Shown piece by piece: positions 1 to 6,961 of a stretch of DNA of 10,304 nucleotides. The translations under genes and the position numbers were made by a program. Within the stretch, counting starts at the first letter, position 1. Every line of letters begins with the position of its first letter. The notes under the pieces are model-generated. The model ran no database searches and was not told the DNA's origin. It saw nothing but the letters and a program-made list of their open reading frames with translations. Origin of the DNA: Alphaproteobacteria bacterium (lineage in GTDB: Bacteria; Pseudomonadota; Alphaproteobacteria; VGEJ01); contig VGEJ01000063.1 in the NCBI GenBank assembly GCA_016869335.1, positions 1-10,304 of the forward strand, in the 5' to 3' direction.

Positions 1-501
1 CGTTTTCTCGAGCGCTCACGGGTACCGGCAGGGCGACAACGCATCGCGTACGCCGTCGATGGCCGCTACCAGTTCCAGTCGTGGGAGATCGAGGTGCCGT
101 TCTCGGTCGGTTCGTGTGGCCTTTCGGGCGACGATGTCAAACGCCTGGTGGCCGACTTCCACGCCGTGCACGAGCGCATCTACACGATCAAGGACGAAGA
201 CGATCCGGTCGAGTTCGTGGTCTGGAAGGTGCGCGCGATCGGTGCCGCCGACCACGGCGATATCCGGGAGGCACCAAGGGAGCCACAGCGCGGCGCGCCG
301 GTGCCGCGCGCGGTCCGGCCAGTCTTCATCCACGAGGCCGGCGGGCTCTGCGATGTGCCGATCCACTTCGGCCATCGGCTCGGCGCTGGCGCCCGCATCG
401 AGGGACCGGCCGTCATCGAGGAGGAAACCACGACGATCCTACTGTTCCCCGGCATGACGGCGGAAGCCGACATGTACGGCAACTACAGCGTACGTCTCTA
501 G
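1..501 (+). CDS. Hydantoinase/oxoprolinase HyuA-type subunit, C-terminal fragment (5' end outside window)
   Basis: This is the last 166 residues of a HyuA-family protein, read in frame from base 1 to the TAG at 499-501; the start lies left of the window. The family (HyuA, N-methylhydantoinase A, oxoprolinase A half) has an actin-like ATPase fold and works with HyuB in ATP-dependent opening of cyclic amides. Visible C-terminal hallmarks are a Tyr-Gln-Phe-Gln-Ser-Trp-Glu-Ile-Glu-Val-Pro stretch (matching the usual Y-x-G-Q-x-x-E-x-x-V-P), a FHAVHERIY segment, and near the end G-P-A-V-I-E-E-E-T-T-T followed by a DMYGNYSV-type tail. Internal Met codons, such as the one at 94, are not the start because the homology begins before them. 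It is only distantly similar to the HyuA half of the fusion at 1854-5618, so it is a second paralogue and not a recent duplicate. Its HyuB partner, if any, is outside the window. Substrate unknown. Confidence 0.88.
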   Translation, partial: RFLERSRVPAGRQRIAYAVDGRYQFQSWEIEVPFSVGSCGLSGDDVKRLVADFHAVHERIYTIKDEDDPVEFVVWKVRAIGAADHGDIREAPREPQRGAPVPRAVRPVFIHEAGGLCDVPIHFGHRLGAGARIEGPAVIEEETTTILLFPGMTAEADMYGNYSVRL

Positions 502-565
502 GGAATCCAGCCCGCTCGCGATGGGCGCGGCCGGTTGCGAGTAGTAGTGTGACACCATGGACAAC

Positions 566-571
566 GGGAGG
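566..571 (+). promoter_or_regulatory. Ribosome binding site of the substrate-binding protein gene
   Basis: GGGAGG lies 5 bases before the ATG at 577. It supports that start, which also places a proper signal peptide at the N-terminus. Confidence 0.7.
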
Positions 572-576
572 AACTG

Positions 577-1773
577 ATGAACAGGTTGCTTACGGCTCTT
601 GCCGCCGGTGCGGTTCTGGTGACCGCGGGAAGCGCGGTGCCGGCCGCGGCTGCCGATGACACGATCAAGATCGGGGCGGTCGTTTCCTACAGCGGCTACA
701 TGGCGCCCTACGACATCCCGCCCTATCAAGCGGCGGTGCTCGCGGTCGAGGAGATCAACGCCAAGGGCGGCGTTCTCGGCAAGAAGATCGAGGTGCTGGT
801 CGAGGACGCCAAGACCGACCGGGCGCTCACCGCGCGCAAGGCGCATGAGCTGGTCGACAAGGGCGTACAGATGATGATCGTCGCATGCGACTACGACGAG
901 GGCGCGCCGGCGGCGCTGGTCGCCATCGAGGCCGGCATGATCGCCTTCTCGCTCTGCGCCGGCGATCCGAAGATGGGACCACAGGGCCTCGGGCCGATGG
1001 CGTTCACGGCTTCGACCGGCGCCGGCAACCAGGCCTACGCCATGGCCGAATGGGCCTACAACGAGAAGGGCTGGCGCAAGGCGTACACGCTGCTCGACAC
1101 GGTGACCGAGTTCCACAAGGCCTCGCACACGTACTTCGAGATGGCCTGGAAGCAGCTGCCCGACGCCAAGCTCGTGGGCACCGACACATTCTACCAGGAG
1201 GACCCCTCGGTCGCCTCGCAGATCAGCAAGATCAAGGCGCTCGAGGAGCAGCCCGACGTGCTCTGGATCTCGTCGCACACGCCGGGCTTCGCCTCGGTCA
1301 TCCGGCAGATCCGCGCTGCCGGCATCGAGACGCCGATCATGACCGTCGACTCGCTCGATGGCGACTACTGGATCGACGCGGCGCCCGATGCGAGCAACAT
1401 CTACTACATGGGCTATTGCTCGGTGTTCGGCGACGACCCGCGCCCGCCCGTGGCGGAGTGGGTGAAGAAGTACACCGCGGCCTACGGCGAGCGGCCCGAG
1501 ACCTGCTTCGCGCTTCCCGGCTACAGCCTGATCGAGTCATGGGCGCTAGCCGTCGAGCGCGCCGGCACGTTGGATGCCAAGGCCGTAGTCGCCGAGCTCG
1601 AGAAGCTCAAGGACGAGCCGCTGATGGCTGGGCTCACGTCCTACACCAAGGACGCGCACATCCAGCTCAACCGCACGATCGTGGTGATGCAGATTCAGAA
1701 CGGCAAGTTCAGCGCGATCGGCACATACCAGAACAAGAACGTCCCGCCGCTCGACTACCGCACCGGCGGCTGA
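577..1773 (+). CDS. ABC transporter periplasmic substrate-binding protein, branched-chain amino acid / amide type (Peripla_BP_6)
   Basis: This 398-residue secreted binding protein captures a small solute in the periplasm and hands it to a LivHM-type permease. It starts with a clear Sec signal peptide: MNRLL, a hydrophobic stretch to about residue 20, then V-P-A-A-A-A, with cleavage probably after Ala25 or Ala26. No lipobox is seen. The mature protein opens with DTIKIGAVVSYSG, the standard first strand of the family. It continues with A-V-E-E-I-N-A-K-G-G-V-L-G-K-K-I (residues about 53-68), the near-universal signature of Peripla_BP_6 proteins, and A-x-K-A-x-E-L-V. Later parts (Q-I-S-K-I-K, I-R-Q-I-R-A-A-G-I-E-T-P-I) also fit. 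The loop after Met-Ile-Val-Ala holds Cys104-Asp105-Tyr106-Asp107 where relatives often have Gly-Ser/Thr, so the ligand may not be an ordinary branched-chain amino acid. The genes for its likely permeases are at 8806 and 9729, with enzymes between. The ligand cannot be read from sequence. Confidence 0.93.
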   Translation: MNRLLTALAAGAVLVTAGSAVPAAAADDTIKIGAVVSYSGYMAPYDIPPYQAAVLAVEEINAKGGVLGKKIEVLVEDAKTDRALTARKAHELVDKGVQMMIVACDYDEGAPAALVAIEAGMIAFSLCAGDPKMGPQGLGPMAFTASTGAGNQAYAMAEWAYNEKGWRKAYTLLDTVTEFHKASHTYFEMAWKQLPDAKLVGTDTFYQEDPSVASQISKIKALEEQPDVLWISSHTPGFASVIRQIRAAGIETPIMTVDSLDGDYWIDAAPDASNIYYMGYCSVFGDDPRPPVAEWVKKYTAAYGERPETCFALPGYSLIESWALAVERAGTLDAKAVVAELEKLKDEPLMAGLTSYTKDAHIQLNRTIVVMQIQNGKFSAIGTYQNKNVPPLDYRTGG

Positions 1774-1783
1774 GTCCCGCATC

Positions 1784-1817
1784 GGGGTCCGGCGCCCGGC
1801 GGCTGGGCGCCGGCCCC
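1784..1817 (+). promoter_or_regulatory. Intercistronic GC-rich hairpin after the binding-protein gene
   Basis: Left arm 1784-1797 (GGGGTCCGGCGCCC) and right arm 1805-1817 (GGGCGCCGGCCCC) pair perfectly over 13 G-C base pairs, with a single bulged T at 1788 and a 7-base loop at 1798-1804. The hairpin begins 10 bases after the stop of the binding-protein gene and ends 36 bases before the next start. There is no T-run behind it, so it is not a standard intrinsic terminator. Such hairpins behind binding-protein genes are known to protect the upstream mRNA end or to attenuate transcription. That role is inferred here. Confidence 0.6.
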
Positions 1818-1853
1818 GTCGTGCTTGTCGCCGCGCCACTTCTCAGGGCCCGC

Positions 1854-4800
1854 ATGTCTCAGATCGTTCTCGGCATCGACGTCGGCGGCACTTTCACAGA
1901 CCTGCTGCTAGTGGACACCGCCACCAATCGGTTCCGCACCGCCAAGGTGCCGACGACGACCCACGACCAGGCCATCGGTTTCATGGCCGGCGTGCAGGCG
2001 CTAGATACCCCTCTCGCCCAGATCGACGCCCTGGTGCATGGCACCACCGTGGCCACCAATGCCATCCTCGAGCGCAAGGGCGCGCGCTGCGGCCTCATCA
2101 CGACGCGCGGTTTCCGCGACTCGCTCGAACTCGGCCGGCGTACACGACCGCGACCGTGGGGCCTGTGGGGCAGCTTCGAGGCGGTCGTTCCGCGCGAGCT
2201 GCGCCTCGAGGTCGGCGAACGGATCGATGCGCTGGGCAACGTCATCGAGCCGCTCGACGAAGCTGGTGTCGCGGCCGCGATCGCGCGCCTGCTCACGCTC
2301 GGCGCCGAGGCGCTGGTGATCCACTTCATCCATTCCTACGTCAACCCCGCGCACGAGGAGCGCAGCGCCGAGATCGCCCGCGCGGCGTGGCCGAACGAAC
2401 ACATCACTTTGGGCTCGCGCGTGCTGCGGGAGGTCCGCGAGTTCGAGCGCGGCTCGACGGCGGCGGTGAACGGCTACATCCAGCCGGTCATCTCACGCTA
2501 CATCGCCAGCCTCGACGGCGAACTCAAGCGCCGGGGCTTCCCACGCGAGCTCCTCATCATGCAGGGCAACGGCGGCATGATGGCGGCCTCGGTGGTCGGC
2601 CAACACGCCGCCCACACCGTCATGTCGGGGCCGGCGGCCGGTGCCATGGCCGCCGCCAAGATCGCGGCGCAGGCGGGCTTCCCCAACGTCATCAGCGTCG
2701 ACATGGGTGGCACCAGCTTCGACATCGCCGTCATCAAGAACAGCATTCCGGCGATCACGACCGAGAAGGACATCACCTACGCGGTGCCGGTGCGCATCCC
2801 GATGATCGACATCCACACCATCGGCTCGGGCGGCGGCTCGATCGCGCGGATCGACGAGGGCGGCCTCCTGCGCGTCGGCCCAGAGAGCGCCGGCGCCGTG
2901 CCGGGCCCGATCTGCTACGGGCGGGGCGGCACGCAGCCGACGGTCACCGACGCCAACCTCCTGCTCGGACGCATCGATCTGCGCTCGCTGCCCGGCCTCG
3001 ATGGCGGCGAGCACCGCGTCGCCGTCGAGAGCGCCATCGGTGAGCAGATCGGCAGGCCGCTCGGCCTCGACCCTATCGCTGCCGCCGCGGCGATCATCGC
3101 CGTCGTCGACAATGAGATGGCCAACGCCACGCGCATGGTGTCGGTCGAGAAGGGCCACGACCCGCGCGAGTTCGCGCTGTTCGCTTTCGGCGGCGCGGGC
3201 CCGCTCCACGCCACCGCCATCGCCCGCGAACTCGGTGTGCCGCGCGTCCTGGTGCCGCGCTTCCCCGGTATCACCTCCGCCATGGGTTGCCTCCTGGCGG
3301 ACGTCCGCCACGACTTCGTTCAGACTCTGCAACGGCCGCTGGCCGAGGTGTTCGGACGGGCCGCCAACGACATCCTCTCGGCCCAGGCCGAGGAGGGCCG
3401 CCGCCTCATCGCCCGCGAGGCCATCGCAGTGGTGCAGATCGATGTCATGCACGAAGCTGATCTCCTGTTTCAGGGTCAGAGCCACGTGATGCGCATCCCG
3501 CTCAGCGGCGACAGCTTTGATCCCGACCGCGTACTCAAGGACTTCATCGACACCTATCGCGAGCGCTTCGGCATCGAGCTGCCCGAGATGTCGGCGGTGC
3601 TGGCGACGCTCCGGACGACCGTGATCGGGCGCCGGATGCCGATCGACCTGAGTTTCGCCGCCGCACAGGTCAACACCAGCGTAGCGGAAGCGCGCACAGG
3701 GACGCGGCAGGTGTACTTCGGCGGCGCGTGGCACGAGGCCGCGATCTACGCGCGCGATCGACTGCCGGGCGGTGCCGGCATCACCGGCCCCGCGATCATC
3801 GAGCAGAGCGATGCCACGATCCTCGTCGATCCGGGCGCGAGCGTGGGTGTCGACGCCTGGTCGAACCTCGTGATCGCGCAGCCACGAGACCAGACGACCG
3901 CGCCCGCCGCGGCCGACGGACTGGACCCCGTGACGCTGGCGGTGATCCACAACGGCCTGCAGCAGGTCGCGAGCGAAATGGACCTGGTCCAGCAGAAGAC
4001 CTCGTTCTCGCCGGTCATCTCGGAGGCGTTCGACCGCTCCAACGGCATCTATGACAAGAACACCGGTGAGATCATCGCCCAGGGCGAGCTCGGGCTGCCG
4101 ATCTTCCTCGGCGTCATGCAATCGACCACCCAGTCGGTGATCCGCCACCGTGGCGACCTCGAAGAGGGCGACATCATCGTCGTCAACGACCCCTATTTCG
4201 GCGGCACGCATCTGATGGACGTGAAGATGGTGAAGCCGTTCTTCTACCGCGGGAAGCTGTGGGCGTACCTGTCCAACACCGGGCACTGGCCGGACACCGG
4301 CGGCAGCGTGCCGGGCGGCTTCAATGCCGAAGCAACCGAGATCCAGCAGGAAGGGCTGCGTCTGCCCCCGGTCAAGCTCTACAGCCACGGCGTGCTCAAC
4401 CAGGACATCGTGGACATCATCCTGCACAACATCCGCGTCCCCGAAGAGCGCGTCGGCGACATGCGGGCGCAGATCGGCGCCATCACGGTGGGCGAGCGGC
4501 GGCTCACGGCGCTGCTCGACAAATACGGCGAGGAGACCGTGAACGCCGCGATAGCCGAGCTCAACCGGCGCTCGGAGCGCCTGATGCGGGCCCACATCGC
4601 GGCCATCCCGGACGGCACCTATCGGTTTGCCAGCTTCCTCGATAGCGATGGTGTGGACCCGGGCCTGCTGCGGGTCGAGGTCGAGGTGACGGTCGCGGGA
4701 TCTGACATCACCTTCGACCTATCGAAGAGCGTCCCGCCGTGCCGCGGCCCGCTCAACTCGGTGTGGGCGACGACCCAGGCGTCCGTCTATTGCGGCATCA

Positions 4801-5618
4801 AGCACATCTTTCCCGACGTGCCGATCAACTCCGGCTGCTTCAAGCCGCTGCACGTGAAGGAGCCGCGCGGCACCTTTCTCTACGCCGAGTACCCGCGCCC
4901 CGTCGCCGGCTGCGCCGCGGAGACGGCGCAGCGCGTCATGGAAGCGGTGTTCGGCGCCATGGGACAGGCGATTCCGAAGCTCGTCTTTGGCAATCCGGCC
5001 GGCACCAGCGGCAACTTCAGCCTCGGCGGCTACGATCCGCTCCACCGGCGCTCCTATGTCATGTACGTCTTCAGCGGCGGGGGTTACGGCGGCAACGAGG
5101 GCTCGGACGGCCTGACCAACGGAACGTCCTCGGTCGGCATTTCCAAGACCCAGCCGGTGGAGATCCTCGAGCAGCACTATCCGGTGCTGTTCGAGGAGTA
5201 CGCGCTGCGCGAGAACTCGGCTGGTGCCGGCTGGCATCGCGGCGGCTTCGGCGTATCGTACCGGGTCAAGCTGTTGCGCGGCGAGGCGACAGCCTCGTTC
5301 ATGATGGATCACGGACGTACGGCGCCGCAGGGCCTGGCCGGCGGGCTCAGCGGCGGGCTCAACGAGATCGCCCTGTCGCTGGCGGGCAAGGCGGTGCGGC
5401 TGAAGCACACTTCGAAGGGCCAGGGTTTCGCGCTGGGCGCCGGCGACTGGGTGCAGGTGCGCACGCCCGGCGGCGGCGGCTATGGCGAACCCGCCACGCG
5501 TGAGCGCGCGCTAATCGCTCGCGATATCCGGCGCGGCTACATCTCGGCCCGCACTGCGGCAAGGGTCTATGGTCGCACCCCCCGCGCGGCGCGCCCGGCA
5601 AAGAGGAGGAAGGACTGA
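1854..5618 (+). CDS. Fused hydantoinase/oxoprolinase (HyuA-HyuB fusion, 5-oxoprolinase-like)
   Basis: This is a 1254-residue, probably cytoplasmic enzyme joining both halves of the hydantoinase/oxoprolinase family, which hydrolyses cyclic amides (5-oxoproline, hydantoins, lactams) with ATP. HyuA half, about residues 1-680: G-I-D-V-G-G-T-F-T-D (7-16) phosphate loop, NGG near 239-241, MSGPAAG (257-263), D-M-G-G-T-S-F-D (283-290), G-S-G-G-G-S-I-A (324-331), PGPICYGRGG (350-359), T-V-T-D-A-N (363-368) and F-G-G-A-G-P-L-H (445-452). HyuB half, from about 690: D-P-V-T-L-A-V-I, N-D-P-Y-F-G-G-T-H-L-M-D (778-789), G-H-W-P-D-T-G-G (810-817; His811 and Asp814 are likely metal or catalytic ligands), G-G-G-Y-G-G-N-E-G-S-D-G (1075-1086) and the C-terminal T-P-G-G-G-G-Y-G-E-P (1204-1213). 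The frame stays open upstream to 885, but family homology begins only at ATG 1854 (MSQIVLGIDVGG), which has a weak AGGG 5 bases before it. Its TGA overlaps the next ATG by one base. The fusion order and length match eukaryotic-type 5-oxoprolinase; the actual substrate may be another lactam or hydantoin. Confidence 0.93.
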   Translation: MSQIVLGIDVGGTFTDLLLVDTATNRFRTAKVPTTTHDQAIGFMAGVQALDTPLAQIDALVHGTTVATNAILERKGARCGLITTRGFRDSLELGRRTRPRPWGLWGSFEAVVPRELRLEVGERIDALGNVIEPLDEAGVAAAIARLLTLGAEALVIHFIHSYVNPAHEERSAEIARAAWPNEHITLGSRVLREVREFERGSTAAVNGYIQPVISRYIASLDGELKRRGFPRELLIMQGNGGMMAASVVGQHAAHTVMSGPAAGAMAAAKIAAQAGFPNVISVDMGGTSFDIAVIKNSIPAITTEKDITYAVPVRIPMIDIHTIGSGGGSIARIDEGGLLRVGPESAGAVPGPICYGRGGTQPTVTDANLLLGRIDLRSLPGLDGGEHRVAVESAIGEQIGRPLGLDPIAAAAAIIAVVDNEMANATRMVSVEKGHDPREFALFAFGGAGPLHATAIARELGVPRVLVPRFPGITSAMGCLLADVRHDFVQTLQRPLAEVFGRAANDILSAQAEEGRRLIAREAIAVVQIDVMHEADLLFQGQSHVMRIPLSGDSFDPDRVLKDFIDTYRERFGIELPEMSAVLATLRTTVIGRRMPIDLSFAAAQVNTSVAEARTGTRQVYFGGAWHEAAIYARDRLPGGAGITGPAIIEQSDATILVDPGASVGVDAWSNLVIAQPRDQTTAPAAADGLDPVTLAVIHNGLQQVASEMDLVQQKTSFSPVISEAFDRSNGIYDKNTGEIIAQGELGLPIFLGVMQSTTQSVIRHRGDLEEGDIIVVNDPYFGGTHLMDVKMVKPFFYRGKLWAYLSNTGHWPDTGGSVPGGFNAEATEIQQEGLRLPPVKLYSHGVLNQDIVDIILHNIRVPEERVGDMRAQIGAITVGERRLTALLDKYGEETVNAAIAELNRRSERLMRAHIAAIPDGTYRFASFLDSDGVDPGLLRVEVEVTVAGSDITFDLSKSVPPCRGPLNSVWATTQASVYCGIKHIFPDVPINSGCFKPLHVKEPRGTFLYAEYPRPVAGCAAETAQRVMEAVFGAMGQAIPKLVFGNPAGTSGNFSLGGYDPLHRRSYVMYVFSGGGYGGNEGSDGLTNGTSSVGISKTQPVEILEQHYPVLFEEYALRENSAGAGWHRGGFGVSYRVKLLRGEATASFMMDHGRTAPQGLAGGLSGGLNEIALSLAGKAVRLKHTSKGQGFALGAGDWVQVRTPGGGGYGEPATRERALIARDIRRGYISARTAARVYGRTPRAARPAKRRKD
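5604..5609 (+). promoter_or_regulatory. Strong ribosome binding site of the aminotransferase gene
   Basis: AGGAGG, in a longer purine run at 5601-5614, lies 8 bases before ATG 5618. It is the best Shine-Dalgarno in the window. It sits inside the last codons of the HyuAB gene, whose TGA shares one base with the ATG, which suggests translational coupling. Confidence 0.75.
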
Positions 5619-6949
5619 TGTATCCCGAAGCGAAGTCCCGTTCCGCCCAGCTTTACGAGCGGGCGCGCAAGGTGCTGCCCGGCGGCAACTCGCGCACCTC
5701 GGTGTTCTTCGAACCCTACCCGGTGTACGCCGCCGCCGGCCACGGCTCGCGTATCGTCGATGTCGACGGGGTGGAGCGCATCGACTTCGTGAACAACTAC
5801 ACTTCGCTCATCCACGGCCATGCCCATCCGCGGATCGTCGCGGCGGTAACCGAGCAACTGCACCGCGGGAGCTGCTTCGCCGCGCCGACCGAAAGCGAGA
5901 TCGCGCTCGCCGAGATCCTGGTCGAGCGCCTGCCGGCGGTCGATCAGGTGCGGTTCGCGAACTCCGGCAGCGAAGGCGTGATGATGGCGATCAAGGCCGC
6001 GCGCGGCTACACCGGGCGGGGCAAGATCGCCAAGTGCGAGGGCGCCTATCACGGCTCCTACGACTTCGCCGAGGTGAGCCAGGGCGTGCAGCCGCAGGAC
6101 TGGGGCGACCCCGACGCACCACGCTCGGTGCCACCCTCGCGCGGCACGCCACAGAGCGTGCTCGATGAGGTGATCGTGATCCCCTACAACGACTCCGAGC
6201 GGGCCCGGCGCATCCTGACCCCACGCGCACGCGAGCTTGTCGCCATCGTCATCGACCCGATGTCGAACCAGTGCGGCATGGTCCCGGCCACGCCCGAGTA
6301 CCTCAGATTCATGCGTGCGTTCACCCGCGCGCATGGCATCGTGCTGATCTTCGACGAGGTGATCAGCTTCCGCCTCGACTACCACGGCGCGCAGGGGGCG
6401 TTCGCCTGCGAGCCGGACCTGACCGCGCTCGGCAAGGTCATCGGCTGCGGCTTCCCCGTCGGTGCGGTCGGCGGCAAGGCCGAGGTGATGGCGGTGTTCG
6501 ACCCCTCCAGGGGCAAGCCGCCGGTGCCGCACGCCGGCACCTTCAACGCCAACCCGATCACCATGACCGCCGGGCGGGTCGCCCTCGAGATGCTGACGCG
6601 CGAGGCATACCAGCGCCTCAACGCGCTCGGCGACCGGGCGCGGGCCGGCCTGGAGCACGCGTTGGCGGCGGCCGGTGTTCCCGGCACCGTGACCGGCCGC
6701 GGCTCGCTGTTCCGCCTGTTCCTGGCCGAGAAAAAGGACTCTGGCTACCGCGCCATGTTGATGAGCCCCAAAGAAGCCGAGATGATGGCTGAGCTCCACC
6801 GCTACCTGCTCAACCACGGCTTCTTCTTCTCGTCCTATGGGCTCGGCAACATCTCGACCGCGCACACCGAGGCAGAGATCGACCAGTTCGTCGAGACGGT
6901 GCGGAACGGGCTCGGGGTCATCAAACAGCGCGGGCTGGCCGCCGAATAG
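5618..6949 (+). CDS. Class III PLP-dependent aminotransferase, GSA-aminomutase / beta-amino-acid transaminase type
   Basis: This 443-residue cytoplasmic PLP enzyme is of normal length for the group. It shows N115-S-G-S-E119 (cofactor phosphate loop), E-G-A-Y-H-G (Tyr144 stacks on the PLP ring), L-I-F-D-E-V (Asp246 pairs with the pyridine nitrogen), L-T-A-L-G-K-V-I-G-C-G-F with Lys273 as the Schiff-base lysine, and H-A-G-T-F-N-A-N-P (305-313; Thr308 binds phosphate). The N-terminal motif is L-P-G-G-N-S-R (residues 20-26). In true glutamate-1-semialdehyde aminomutase it reads P-G-G-V-N-S-P, whereas in the Variovorax beta-phenylalanine aminotransferase, as I recall it, the matching residue is the carboxylate-binding Arg41 of G-A-N-S-R. 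With catabolic and transport neighbours, a beta-amino-acid transaminase is more likely than haem synthesis (hemL). The next gene needs a beta-keto acid, which such a transaminase would make. General annotation as a GSA aminomutase remains possible. Confidence 0.9.
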   Translation: MYPEAKSRSAQLYERARKVLPGGNSRTSVFFEPYPVYAAAGHGSRIVDVDGVERIDFVNNYTSLIHGHAHPRIVAAVTEQLHRGSCFAAPTESEIALAEILVERLPAVDQVRFANSGSEGVMMAIKAARGYTGRGKIAKCEGAYHGSYDFAEVSQGVQPQDWGDPDAPRSVPPSRGTPQSVLDEVIVIPYNDSERARRILTPRARELVAIVIDPMSNQCGMVPATPEYLRFMRAFTRAHGIVLIFDEVISFRLDYHGAQGAFACEPDLTALGKVIGCGFPVGAVGGKAEVMAVFDPSRGKPPVPHAGTFNANPITMTAGRVALEMLTREAYQRLNALGDRARAGLEHALAAAGVPGTVTGRGSLFRLFLAEKKDSGYRAMLMSPKEAEMMAELHRYLLNHGFFFSSYGLGNISTAHTEAEIDQFVETVRNGLGVIKQRGLAAE

Positions 6950-6950
6950 C

Positions 6951-6956
6951 GAGGGA
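6951..6956 (+). promoter_or_regulatory. Ribosome binding site of the BKACE gene
   Basis: GAGGGA lies 5 bases before ATG 6962, in the 12-base gap after the aminotransferase stop. It fixes the start. Confidence 0.65.
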
Positions 6957-6961
6957 AGACG

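Noticed and set aside
514..542. Imperfect inverted repeat (CTCGC / GCGAG) after the left-edge HyuA gene
   Set aside because: Only about five Watson-Crick pairs plus G-T pairs close a 13-base loop, and no T-run follows, so it is too weak to call a terminator.
547..555. Small palindrome GTGT-G-ACAC before the binding-protein gene as an operator
   Set aside because: It is nine bases, within chance expectation, and no recognisable regulator gene or -35/-10 promoter pair is nearby.
885..1853. Upstream extension of the HyuAB reading frame
   Set aside because: The frame is open by chance over the binding-protein gene. The extension is Arg-rich without homology, and the family N-terminus begins at ATG 1854.
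2493..4595. Long 700-residue open frame on the minus strand
   Set aside because: It lies wholly antisense to the HyuAB fusion, has the Arg/His/Asp-rich composition of a GC-codon shadow and shows no family motif.
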